Source of the DNA: Nannochloropsis salina CCMP1776
Lineage: Eukaryota > Sar > Eustigmatophyceae > Eustigmatales > Monodopsidaceae
Length of the DNA: 64,000 bases
Reading direction: 5' to 3'
Assembly: GCA_004565275.1 (NCBI GenBank)
Contig: SDOX01000006.1
Span: 372,001 to 436,000 of the forward strand
Shown here: positions 28,734 through 38,603 of the stretch, in pieces
How the letters are laid out: every line of letters begins with the position of its first letter
How positions within the stretch are numbered: the stretch's first letter is position 1
Position numbers and translations under genes: made by a program
Notes under the pieces: model-generated
Seen by the model: only the letters and a program-made list of their open reading frames with translations
The model's database searches: none
Told to the model about the DNA's origin: nothing

Positions 28734-29774
28734 ATGCTTTTTCAGGTCATCAACAGTAGAAATGCAGTGCTTCTACGTAAAGAGCTGGAGGCACTGGCCA
28801 CGGCTCATGCACCGCAGGGCAGCGAGCCTTTAGATAGCATGCGGTACGTGCTCGGTACCGCCCTTTCAGCTTATGCTACCGAGAAAGTACGCCATGTGAT
28901 GCTCAGAGATGCCAAAATACCGGGAAGCATCTTCGAAATGGATCATACATCTCCACAAGGCAGTAAATTGGTTGGAGAAGGGGCCCGTCTCAGCCGAATT
29001 CTCCAAGTCACAGACCTTGGTGACGTCCGGCTTCTAAACGGACTATCTGTAATCGATGCGACAGTGCTATTGGGAGAGACGTTGAGACTGCATTTTGCTT
29101 TTCGTCGCGAGCCTATGCGTCAAGGGACTTCACTGCCTCGAATGAGGTCTTCCATTTCCATAAACGAGGAAGAGAGGGAAGTAACACCAGACATGCAGGG
29201 AGGCCCACGAAGACGGAGAAGGAGGGCCAAAGACGATAATGGGAGACCCGAAAACCGCGGGCAGAGAACAATACCGGCATCCACGACCATATCATGGCCG
29301 GATCCTGAGCCCACCACAATCGTGAACTACGAAATTAGTGCCAGCAATGGCCCCGCAGAGCCTTTTCATGTCCTACTCCGAGCAACGATTTGCGGCTTCC
29401 ACCCTACCGGCTTGCCCAGCCCTGCGGGCGTCCACGCTCCGCCCGAGGAAATGGATGGCTTAGGCACAAATAGCAACAAGGATTTGGAACCGGCAGATGT
29501 TTGCGTCGCGGAGATGGACGAAGATGCTTTGGAAGCGGCTATTGCGGAGTGTGGCACGTCCTTCTCCCTGGGCGAATTCGTCTCCTTCTTGCTTCTCTTG
29601 CCTTACCACGAGGAGGAATGGGATGTGTGCAATCTAGTCATGGATCAACTATTCGACCAAGACGATGAAAGCAGCGAAAGTGGCTCTGTTCTCTCTTCTA
29701 TCGCCTTGTCCCCCTACGAAAAGAGAAAGTCTGAGGATGCCAGGGGGAGAAGCGGGAAAAAAGTAAAAACGTAA
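28734..29774 (+). CDS. Unrecognised protein, 346 aa, probably nuclear
   Basis: No family recognised. The N-terminal 125 residues look like a folded domain (EALATAHAP, MRYVLGTALSAYATEKVRHVML, IDATVLLGETLRLHFAFRR). A basic cluster RRRRRRAKDD near residue 160 and a C-terminal Lys/Arg tail (SGKKVKT) look like nuclear localisation signals. The C-terminal half has a second ordered stretch (FSLGEFVSFLLLLPYHEEEWDVCN) followed by an acidic-Ser segment (FDQDDESSESGS). The ATG at 28734 is directly followed by TTTTTCAG|GTC, so the real start may lie in an upstream exon. Likely a real gene on composition and length, function unknown. Confidence 0.6.
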   Translation: MLFQVINSRNAVLLRKELEALATAHAPQGSEPLDSMRYVLGTALSAYATEKVRHVMLRDAKIPGSIFEMDHTSPQGSKLVGEGARLSRILQVTDLGDVRLLNGLSVIDATVLLGETLRLHFAFRREPMRQGTSLPRMRSSISINEEEREVTPDMQGGPRRRRRRAKDDNGRPENRGQRTIPASTTISWPDPEPTTIVNYEISASNGPAEPFHVLLRATICGFHPTGLPSPAGVHAPPEEMDGLGTNSNKDLEPADVCVAEMDEDALEAAIAECGTSFSLGEFVSFLLLLPYHEEEWDVCNLVMDQLFDQDDESSESGSVLSSIALSPYEKRKSEDARGRSGKKVKT

Positions 29775-29940
29775 AAGGGGGAGAAGCGGGAAAAAATAAA
29801 AAACGTAAAAGCACATTACATACAGTGATTGACGTCAATCGGAAAAAGAATGTCAATTTGAGACAAGATTTCTGGGAAGGTCGCATTCGCGAGAAGCTGA
29901 CGAATTCACCAAGGAGTTACTTTATTCCTTCAATAAGCAT

Positions 29941-31054
29941 TTATCGTAGCCTCGGCGTAGGAAGGGGCCGCCTTGAAGTGTCATAGCTCTCGTCATCTAG
30001 CTCTACAAAATTGACCGGACATGCGCTGCGATCCATGTCACGCGCAAACCACTCAAAAAACGCAATGAACGACTCGTCTCCTACCCCTCTCTCACTAGTC
30101 ACGGTACCCCACAGGTGAGACTCGTAGAAGACGGTGTGCACCTTGCATAAAGCTCCGGTAATCACAAGGTGCGGCACCAGTTGGTGCTCGTACCCTTCCA
30201 CGTCGAGTTTCATGACGATAATAGGCGATACAGCCTTTCCGAACGCCTTGTGGGGAGCTGTGACCTCTTCCAAGATGTATCGCGCCAAGTCCACTGTGCT
30301 GACCCGCACTCCGTCCATATCGATGCCCCTGCCTTTTGGAGGAACCAATGTTGACCCTGGCTGATGATATTGTACAGGTGCTTGGCTGTCAAGGTAAAAA
30401 TTAGCTTTACCATTCTCCAGGGCCACGGCGGTCTCGGTGAAAAAGTGCACTCGGAAACCGACCCTCCTGTAAGCTGCCTGAAGCTCCTTTAAGGACTGGG
30501 TATTTGCTGGATTTGCCTCAAATCCCACCGCGCAAATTTCCTAGTTCACGCATTTTCCACATAAAAGATGAGAAAATGACACAAAGATTACTGTTAACAC
30601 ACCTGGAATGATCACGGAGAAGGACATCGTCAGATAACATAGCACAGACGTGCAAACTGACCTCTGGCCGTCTTTCCCAATCTTTTCCGAACACTTCGCG
30701 ATATACTGGAAGTACCGCGGCGTTTGGGTATTTATCAGGCTCAAAGATCTTTCGAACTTGAATTCCTCTATTGGATCCAACATCCAGGTAGATATATTTG
30801 CAGTCATGGAGCCATTCTCGCATGCCCTCCTTATCGTGCTCAAGAGCGGTGAACCAGGCGTCTGGCTTATTCGCCGGAGTGGAAACACGAGTGCTCCAAT
30901 TGATAGCTACCATCATAACTACCATCATAAGCATGGCCAGCACAAAGCCACACAGCTTGGAAGACAATGCTCCAATAGACCCATTGCGGCCTGTATTGGG
31001 CACCAAAGCCCAACACCATCGCTGTGCACAGGCATGGGCCTTTCCGGATTTCAT
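29941..31054 (-). CDS. FkbM-family methyltransferase-like protein, type II membrane, two exons
   Basis: Exons 31054-30662 and 30540-29941; donor GAG|GTCAGT, acceptor CTAG|GAA, phase 0, product 330 aa. One transmembrane segment lies at about residues 33-52 (CGFVLAMLMMVVMMVAINW), giving a type II, Golgi-like topology. The lumenal domain has the SAM-binding start YIYLDVGSNRGIQVRKIF, then EICAVGFEANPANTQSL at the second strand, TETAVALENGKANFYL, a VSTVDLARYI strand and IIVMKLDVEGYEHQLVP, the FkbM hallmark. Expected to O-methylate a sugar or glycan, but the substrate is not predictable. Reading through the donor gives an unrelated tail, and splicing restores the family order. It shares a 369 bp divergent upstream region with the CCB-like gene. 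Confidence 0.82.
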
Positions 31055-31423
31055 TCAGCCGTGCCTGCAAAAGGAAAAGGGCATTAAAAACAAAATAAGA
31101 ATGATGGATTTAAATACTAAAAATTTCTACTGCCACATATCTTACATTGCCTTCCTCTATGGTAATTAGTTACAGACAACAAAACTGCAAGTAGCTCTAG
31201 GCGAGGAGGCCGTAGATGGGCCGCGAGAGAGCTAAGCGGGTTTCGACCGTCATGCCAGGTGGTTGAGAATGTCGTCTTACTTTTTGGCGTGGTTTTCGGG
31301 GAATTGATTCGTCAATCACGTCTACCTCTAGCTTGACATGGTACTGAATTAACGAAAAATAATCTTTTATCTATAGGCAGCAATAGAGTGCAGGTATTCA
31401 GTTTTTCCGGAGCATTGAGACAG
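31055..31423. other. Divergent upstream region, methyltransferase / CCB-like gene
   Basis: Short AT-rich head-to-head gap that must contain both promoters. No further gene or named motif. Confidence 0.45.
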
Positions 31424-32402
31424 ATGAGGATACCTCCGCTAATAGCTGTCATTGTGTTGAGCAAGTTGGGTTTGAATGCTGCATTCGTTCCTTCTGCATG
31501 CTCGAACATCCACAAAGCTTCAATTAGCTCTCACATGATGCAGCAATTGACACACCGTTCTGTCGCATTTGAAACGATATTGATGGCTGAGGGTAACAGC
31601 CAAGTGGGTTCCATGGAGAGCGTCTTCAAATTCATTCGAAGCGATGCGCTCTCTCTGACTGTTGGCTCCCTTTGTCTCCTCGCTCTTGTCACGAATCGCT
31701 TGTACACTGATCCTTTATTTGACTCGCAAAGCCGTACCGACATTTTGGGCGTCTTCTCGGCCGGTGGCCTCCTCCTAAATGGCTTGACATTACAGGTAAG
31801 ATGAAGGAAAAAATCACCTGTTCTTTCTCCTTCAAGCTCAACTGCCTCATGTATTCATAAGAAAAATTCTGATTTGAGAAAATTTATTTCACACGTAGGA
31901 TATCACAGTACGCGAGGCTGATGTTGTGCAGTTACAAGGACCGGCGGTGGACGAAGTGAAGGGTTTTGATACTCTCACCCCTCGTCAGGTCACAATCCTC
32001 CGCTGGGCAGCCCAAACTTATCTGAAGGCCTTTCCCACGTTGCCATCTGTTCTCATCTGGCATAAAGGCCAAACTTTGCTTCGAAATGGCATCATGGCAG
32101 ATCCTGCGAAAGGGACGGGTGGCGTGAGGGTGCTTGCCATAGTACAGCAAGCTTTGAGCTCCGTGCCCGAGGCGGACGGCTTGTGTCAGCCGACGTACAT
32201 TCCCGATTTACAGGTCTTGCCCGGTAAAATCGAATTCATGGACTACCTACCATCCATGTGCCAGGCTGTGGTCTTACAGCCATTTGATAGCAATCAGGGG
32301 CTAGTAATTTTGGGGGGCAACAAACGACGAGACCTTACCCCCAATGACTTGGCCAGGGCACGGGTCATCGCGCAAAAGGTGCAGAGTTGTTTAGCGGAGT
32401 AA
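31424..32402 (+). CDS. Plastid cytochrome b6 heme-attachment factor, CCB2/CCB4-like, two exons
   Basis: Predicted thylakoid factor of the CCB (cofactor assembly of complex C, subunit B) pathway, which attaches heme c' covalently to cytochrome b6. Exons 31424-31795 and 31899-32402; donor ACAG|GTAAGA, acceptor CGTAG|GAT, phase 0, product 291 aa. The start ATG at 31424 gives a signal peptide ending NAAFVPSA, a secondary-plastid import motif. Two membrane helices follow (LTVGSLCLLALVTNRLY and ILGVFSAGGLLLNGLTL), joined by SQSRTDILGVF, which fits the DUF2930 CCB2/CCB4 type. The soluble C-terminal domain (ILRWAAQTYLKAFPT...VLQPFDSNQGLVILGGNKRRDLTPNDL) matches the same family. CCB2 and CCB4 are paralogues and I cannot separate them by eye. 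Confidence 0.82.
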
Positions 32403-33049
32403 AAAAATCCAGATCAGCGTATACTAGTGCGTTCAGGGTTGTCACATGGTAGTTTGCGGGGCAGCACATAGTATATACTATTGGCAACCTCACAAAACAC
32501 CTCTGACAATAATTTGCGTCCACCACCGTACTCTTTTACTGTCACTCTTCACGCAGTGTACAAACAGCGTTGGACAATGGGAAACCCCGCTTTCTATACA
32601 AAAAAGTGAAGGGTGAACTCTGTGAAAATAAACAAGTAAACATGAAAGCAGCATTCATATGGGCCGATATCGGATTGCCTTCATGGCGGCCTCGATGAAA
32701 AAGCCCCCCCTTATGTAGTTTTTCGGCGTGTTTATTGCGAAACGGTTGATTCCCCATGTTTCATGCCAACATGGATCATGTAAAAAACACCATACAACCG
32801 TGATTTTCGCCGTAGCCGACTGCATCGTCCGAAATAGGCGCACCAAAGCCAGATCCCCACGGGTCAGCCCTTCCTACCAACCTCCCCCCGTCTAAAGGGG
32901 CCTGGGTGCCGTCCTTCCTGTTGAGGCCAGGATTATGTGCCTTCCAGTGCGTTCAAATTTCCCGACCGTCTACCCGCACAGATACACAGGTAAACTCAGA
33001 GGCTATCTTCGCGTCCGTTCGCTGCTCAGGGCTACATCGGGTTTTTGTC
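32403..33049. other. Intergenic region between CCB-like gene and the 796-aa ORF
   Basis: AT-rich in its first two thirds. The last 150 bp form an ATG-less upstream extension of the next frame (open from about 32906), so an upstream exon of that gene is possible. Nothing else seen. Confidence 0.4.
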
Positions 33050-35440
33050 ATGGATACCTCGCGGACCTCTGCTGGAAGTGCTTCTCCCCCACCTACATCT
33101 ACATTCCCCCTTATGCCACGAAAGGGTTCTTTTCAGCCCCTTTCAAATGCAGCCGCGCCGTCTTCTGCCGCATCATTCATACCTTTGTCCCATCAACTCG
33201 CTCCAGGCCCCCTGCCTGCATTACTGCCGCTTCCAAGGCCGCAGAGCGGGAAAGAAAGGGAAGGAATGCTTTATCCACCCCCGCTGCTCCCTCCCCGTCA
33301 CCACCAGTTCGTGCCCCTTATTACGGTCCCTTCCCTGCCGCCACGTGCTAATAATCCCAATTTTGAAAATAGAGAATGTGTGGACAGGGGTATCGAGAGT
33401 CTTGGGTATGGCGACGGCGCTGAACGTGTGATGCTTGGGGGGGAAAGCTTTGACGCATATCCGCCCCCCCCCCCGGTCGGCTCCTCCTTGGCCCCGCTGG
33501 GGCTACAAAAGCAGGAAACAATAGGGGAGGGCCTAATACTTCCTCTCCCTCCCAAACGTCCCCACGCGCTCGCCTCGCCCCCGGCACCGCCTGCGCCTGG
33601 CGTCATTTCCTCTTGCTACAAGAAACGAAAAAGGGACCTGGGCGCAGATTATGAATCCATCCTGCTGGTCATCAAGGCCGTTTGCAGACCCGCCTCCCAT
33701 GGCTTTGTGTATATGGATGTGGAGGACAAAAAAGGGGCGAACACCGCGGGACGCGCCGGGCAGGGAGACGGAGGGGGCGAGGCACGGCCAGGGGAGGGAA
33801 GGGAGGGGGAGGGAAGGGAGGGGGAGGCCGCCGGGGTTGCGCCGAGCTCCGGTGAGGTGAACGGCCTGGCACCCACGTTGAAGCTTGGGCACAGCTTGTA
33901 CGAGTTCATCGTGCGCGTGCTGGGGGAGAGCTGTCTGGGGAAGCGGCGACTGACCGAGGCGGGCTTCTGGCTTTCCCTAACCAAGACCGTGAATCGTCTC
34001 CAGGTGGAGGCGCCCGGCCGACTCCGCTCCCTCTTGGGGACGCTGAGATGGCAGCGCGCGAACCGCCCGAACGCGTTTCGCCTGCTCGTGCCTCGTCCGG
34101 AGGGGAACGGGGAGGGAAAGGCGGGGGGGGGGGCGGTGCTGACGATCCATGGCACCTTCCCTGTGGGCATCTCCCTACAGGATCCGGCGACTGTCCAAGA
34201 GCCCCTCTCCACCACCGTGCGGGAAATATGCCAGGGCAACTGCACGTCGGCGGACGTGGAGAAGGTTCTAGAACTTTATCGGGCCCTGTGGGCGTCGCAC
34301 GAACCGCTGCCTCTGGCGCGGATCCCTTTTCTCCGCTTCCGCCGCGGCATTGAGGTCCAGCAGGTCCTGCGTTTGGCGGGGATGGAGGAGCCTGGGACCC
34401 GGCAACGGATGATTGAGGAGGTGATGAGGATGGACAGCGTGGATAAAATGCTTTTGCCCGTGACGGCGTCGCTGTTGAGGGAAGTGCCGCCTCGATTGAA
34501 GCGGGAGGATGAACCCGCGCCCGTCGGGCCCCCGAAGCAAGGGCGGGGAGGGAGGAAGACGAGGCGGGAATCGTCTGGTAGCGGAGCGGCAGAAGAGTCG
34601 GAGAGGGAAGATGGGAGCAGGGGGGGAAAGGAGGGAGGAGGGAAGGGAGAAGGCGGGGAGAGCAAGGAGGGAGCCCCTCTGGCGCAACAAGACAAAAGCG
34701 CAGGATCAAGCCTTGGTGGGAAGGGAAGGAAGAGGAAGAGAGGGTCGCATACAGGGAAGAAGGGGAGGAAAACAGAGGAGGAGGGGGAGGACGGGGATGT
34801 GAATATAGCTATGATCATGATTGGGATAGGAAGGGATAAGGAGGACGGAGGGGAGGAGGAAGGTCAAGAGGGAGGGCGCGTGGAGGGGATAGATGGGGAG
34901 GGGGAAGGGACGGCGGGAGAAATAGAGAAAGGGAAAGGGATGGAGCACGAGGGTGAGGGAGCGAAGGGAAGGGATGGATCGTGGTCGGCAAAAAGAAGGC
35001 GCGGCGCAGGGAGACTGGAAGCGGGGGGGGAAGATATGGTTGTCACGAGGAGAGGCCAGCACGTATTGGGAACCCGGGAGAGAGGGAAAACAGACAAGGG
35101 AAAGGGAGAGGGAGGGAGAAAGGTTGTAGAGGGGTTGGGCAGGAAGGAGGGGGATGCGAGGGAGGAAGGAGAGGAGGGTAGGGAGAGGGGGAGGCGGGAG
35201 GGAGGAGAGGAGGGTAATCGGGAGAGGGAGAGGCGGGAGGGAGGGGAGGAGATAGGGAGGAGGAAGAAAGGGAAGTTCGAGGAAAACGAGGGAGGAGGGA
35301 GCAAGAGCGGGCCTGAGAGACGAGAAGCCAGAGCCGCAGGACAAAGGGAGAAGAGCAAAGGAAGAGGACCAGGAGCGGATAGGGAGACACTTGTACGCGC
35401 GTCAGAACGAGAGAGAAGAGAGGGGAGGGGGAGAACGTAA
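33050..35440 (+). CDS. Unrecognised protein with Pro-rich N-terminus and long Arg/Glu/Gly-rich tail
   Basis: 796 aa from the first ATG at 33050. No family recognised. Residues 1-200 are Pro/Ser-rich and disordered. A candidate folded core lies at about residues 200-480: KKRKRDLGADYESILLVIK, LYEFIVRVLGESCLGKRRL, FWLSLTKTVNRLQVEAP, an anti-parallel-looking GTFPVGISLQDP, and a helix-rich end (VQQVLRLAGMEEPGTRQRM). The last 300 residues are extremely low-complexity Gly/Glu/Arg/Lys repeats from purine-rich DNA (34500-35430), resembling nuclear RNA-binding or chromatin tails. Several basic clusters would serve as nuclear localisation signals. The purine bias continues for 900 bp without a stop, so the tail could be coding or a fortunate open run; the core looks real. 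Confidence 0.55.
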   Translation: MDTSRTSAGSASPPPTSTFPLMPRKGSFQPLSNAAAPSSAASFIPLSHQLAPGPLPALLPLPRPQSGKEREGMLYPPPLLPPRHHQFVPLITVPSLPPRANNPNFENRECVDRGIESLGYGDGAERVMLGGESFDAYPPPPPVGSSLAPLGLQKQETIGEGLILPLPPKRPHALASPPAPPAPGVISSCYKKRKRDLGADYESILLVIKAVCRPASHGFVYMDVEDKKGANTAGRAGQGDGGGEARPGEGREGEGREGEAAGVAPSSGEVNGLAPTLKLGHSLYEFIVRVLGESCLGKRRLTEAGFWLSLTKTVNRLQVEAPGRLRSLLGTLRWQRANRPNAFRLLVPRPEGNGEGKAGGGAVLTIHGTFPVGISLQDPATVQEPLSTTVREICQGNCTSADVEKVLELYRALWASHEPLPLARIPFLRFRRGIEVQQVLRLAGMEEPGTRQRMIEEVMRMDSVDKMLLPVTASLLREVPPRLKREDEPAPVGPPKQGRGGRKTRRESSGSGAAEESEREDGSRGGKEGGGKGEGGESKEGAPLAQQDKSAGSSLGGKGRKRKRGSHTGKKGRKTEEEGEDGDVNIAMIMIGIGRDKEDGGEEEGQEGGRVEGIDGEGEGTAGEIEKGKGMEHEGEGAKGRDGSWSAKRRRGAGRLEAGGEDMVVTRRGQHVLGTRERGKTDKGKGEGGRKVVEGLGRKEGDAREEGEEGRERGRREGGEEGNRERERREGGEEIGRRKKGKFEENEGGGSKSGPERREARAAGQREKSKGRGPGADRETLVRASERERREGRGRT
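34600..35430 (+). repeat. Purine-rich (GA) low-complexity tract
   Basis: About 830 bp of nearly pure G/A on the plus strand with many GGGAGG and GAGGAA units, forming the tail of the 796-aa ORF. Strong strand asymmetry; such tracts can form triplexes, R-loops or G-quadruplexes. Confidence 0.75.
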
Positions 35441-36040
35441 TGCGGGCATTTGCGGGCTTTTTGCATGCGTGGCCTCGTCTTTTTTTGTCTTTCTAAGAGC
35501 CGGAGCATAGTCAGGATTTGAGTGAGCTCTATTTTCAGCTTCGTCTGCTTTTTCTTGAGAAAGCGGAGGCACCAATGCAAATATGTTTTCCTAAACAAAA
35601 GACAAGGTACCACTACAATATTGAATGATGAAGCCATTTCTCGTCTTCAGTCGTCGCTGTCAACCACATTCCGCATCTCCAATCACGTATTTTCATCTCT
35701 GCCCCAGGATGCAGCGACCGGGCTCCGCAAGGACCTGATCTCTGTCAGAACCTCTTTGTCGCCCAACGGCGGCCACCTTGACAGATGTTATCGTCCAAGT
35801 TAAGGCCCCTGCAAGGTCGAGTCGCCAAACTCCTAGATACTTCGATGCATTGGAACAATCGGATCCTTTGTGTAGACCCATGCCTCTCTTCTCTGTATCC
35901 CAGTACAGACTTGACGATGGCCACTTTGCCCACGTGTCCCTGGGCGGCGAAGCGATTGACGACGTGACTTTAAACATTTGGCAGCGCTCTGATGACCATA
36001 TGACGAGCCTTCGTCCTCGAACTTCCTAGTGCTGTGCTTT
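35441..36040. other. Convergent intergenic region
   Basis: Tail-to-tail gap of 600 bp. Short frames on both strands (for example 35693-35977, minus) are open but have no supported domain. Nothing firm. Confidence 0.4.
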
Positions 36041-37965
36041 TTAATCGTCAACCAGCACTTGTCCTGGACCCATCCTACACCCTGACCATGCAAAGTGAGC
36101 CTGAGCTGTTAGGGACAAAGCGGATCGTACTATTCGCACGGCCACCCAGCGTCCTGCCTGCAAAGGCCACGTCAAAATGCGAAAAAGAGCCGCTTCGACG
36201 ATTAAAACCAGCCAAGTCACGCTAACAAATACGTGAGTTACGGTGCTCACCCCAAGGACAAATGCAAATATAGCGGTGCTAATGGGCTCCTCCCATTCGA
36301 GTAGATGCCGGACAGACTGCAGGAGTGAGACCAGCATGCCCAGTGCGTGTTGCAGCGTTCGTGTCGCCTCGCGCTGACCCAGCCGGGCTTCGAGGGTACT
36401 CAGTATGAGTCCTAACGATCTGATGTCCTTCTGCTCGTCTAAGTCTTCCCTCTCATTTTGATTCTCACCCCTTACTTCGACCCCGCCGCCAGCCTTGGCA
36501 ACCTCTTCGATAAGGTCCCTTCCCCCCCCCCGCTCTGACAAGCATCCCCCTTGATGCTGGCACCAAAACTCGAACCCCCCGTCCCGCCTTGACTGCTCGT
36601 TCTCCTGCGTCGTCGACCTTCCATTGGCGTGCTTAACAAGCGCCCAAGAAGGCCCCTCCCCTCCTGGCGCCTTTTCCGTAGCAGAGCCCGCACAGTCATG
36701 CTTTTCTCCGCCGTCTCCGCCACGTCTCGCTCGTGCTGCCGACCCTGCCGAGCCACCCAGGCGAGGAGCACGTAACGAAGGAGGACCAGGTGTAGGAAGG
36801 AGAAAACGTACCGAGGGGAAAGCGTCAAAGCCACCACCACGCCGTACACGAACAGGGTTTCTGCTGGGTGTTCCCAATCCAGGACCCTTCTGGCCCAGTG
36901 CAGGAGTTCCATGAGCGGTTTGCTATCCTCCACCAAATCGGTGATGTGCTTGTATGTGCGAGGCAGGGAAAATTCAGGCAGCTCCTTGACGCACGGAGGC
37001 TCGGGCCAGAATCTGGAGAAAACCTCGCCGGCACGATTGAATTTGTACTGTAATACCAAGCGCACTTCCCCTGCTCCACCCCTTCCACTTGATGACGCAA
37101 GAGGAACCCAGCAATCAACTTTCCGCTGATGCAAGAGGTTTGCCAAGGGGATCTCTGCCTGCCCCAAGGAGCCATCCGTCACGCCTAGACCCCAGTCGCA
37201 CATCTCGAGTCTCAGCACCGCCTCCGCGCGGGGGACTCGCAAATAAAATCTCTCTTCCCCACCCCAGACGGGATCGAGCGTGGCGTAGCGCGGTGATGTT
37301 TTGCGTCCCGTTCGCATTGTCTTGGGCCATTCCTGCCCCCGTGACAACGTGTATCCTGTCAGCGTCAGAGCCACGTAGGGGTTTGTGAGGCCTTGACCAT
37401 TACTGCCTGCCAGATCCCGGGCTTGAATGCACACCACAGAAAGGCTTCCGATGTAGAGCTCCTCAGTTCGGGGATACAGAGCGTAGACACAGACTGGCGT
37501 ATCTTTTACGACATCTTCTAGCTTCTTTTCTTTGAGAGGTGTGGCCCGGATAACCGCAACCCGACTGATAGAGTCGGCGCACGGTGGACATACTCGAATG
37601 CTTGCTGGGGGCGGGGCAGCCGCCCGCAACAATTTCAGCGCTATTGACGACTTTTCGGTTATCCTTCGACGCGTATTCTGTGCTAAGAGGTAAGATGGAT
37701 TTTCTCCTACGGTAGAATCCTCGAATACATACTCGGACCCCACATAGCTAGAGCAATGTTGACAGATGACTTTTCCACATGATCGGCAATGATGTTTCCG
37801 GAAAGTCACCGTGAAAGATCTGTTGCAAAGCATGCATTCCGTCACCTTTTCGTCTGCCAACCAATGACTTTTGTCGTTCCGGGCCCGACGACGCTGCGAA
37901 AGCCGCGACGGCCGTGTAGGGGAGGTCTGAGACCCGCGGTTTCCTAGTCGGAATACGGAAGGCAC
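36041..37965 (-). CDS. FYVE zinc finger + C2 domain + paired membrane hairpins (MCTP/PRT_C-like), frame broken at a G10 tract
   Basis: Predicted membrane-anchored lipid-binding protein. Domains in order: FYVE finger from about residue 34 (WLADEKVTECMLC, the phosphoinositide-binding RKHHCRSCG, CQHCSSY, then a long insert before RVCPPC); C2 domain about 169-300 (LSVVCIQARDLAGSNG...NPYVALTLTG, LDPVWGGEERFYLRV); two similar C-terminal membrane hairpins, each introduced by LxWExP (VLDWEHPAETLFVYGVVVAL and LLEWEEPISTAIFAFVLGV), like the PRT_C region of MCTP proteins. The frame shifts between the hairpins at a run of ten G (plus-strand C at 36522-36531); one more G gives one frame of 642 codons. The 5' end is incomplete: the frame opens with no ATG before a stop at about 37989, so a first exon is missing from this call. 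Confidence 0.78.
36522..36531. repeat. Mononucleotide tract C10 (G10 on the coding strand)
   Basis: Ten C exactly where the FYVE-C2 gene changes frame, between its two membrane hairpins. This is the third such case in the window. Confidence 0.85.
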
Positions 37966-38603
37966 GTAGAGTAGGAAACATGGGCCTCAACGCATCACTT
38001 TTGCTCCTGATGTAATCTTTTCTTCACGAGAAACAAAACATTTGAACACAGTATCATGTGGACACGGGAGCGCGACCGCCCCAAAAACGTTCCGGGATCC
38101 TCCTGCCAGTTTACCTCCCCACCCCCTTGAAGTGTATATTACCTTGTGACCCGGACGTAGGTCCGGCATCCGCGGAGACAGAGGAAGCGCTCATGGCGTG
38201 TGCTACGATAATGGTGAAGTGTACCGTCGAAATCCCTGAGAAGATGGTGCCAAAGGCAAAGTCGAAGGAGATCTGTGTAATTTAAACTTCCCCGAACTAG
38301 CGATGCGGCATGGCCCCTCAACCAACACCGGTTAACTGGGATCTGATGCGAGACAAAGGAGGGTGGCGGGAACATTCAGAAACACGTCTCGTTTGACTTC
38401 CAGCTACTGCGTGTAGAGGAATCGAATGACAAGGACGTGCTGACTGTTCTTTAATTCGTGGGCGGGCAGTCTAGAGAGAGTTTCTTGTATACTCTCTACT
38501 ATACCGTGCCGACAGACCGATCCTTATCCTCCCTCTCGTTACCCTACGTTGCAGGCAACGTGCACGGCAATACACAACGTCCGGCTAAACCAGAAATCAA
38601 AAT
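37966..38603. other. Divergent upstream region, FYVE-C2 / D27-like
   Basis: Must contain the missing first exon of the FYVE-C2 gene and both promoters. I could not pick a single convincing exon. A short plus ORF (38058-38285) has no domain. Confidence 0.4.

Noticed and set aside
35693-35977. Minus-strand YLGVW...LTWT resembling a LINE reverse transcriptase block
   Set aside because: Only one short motif with the wrong spacing and no other reverse transcriptase blocks on either side.
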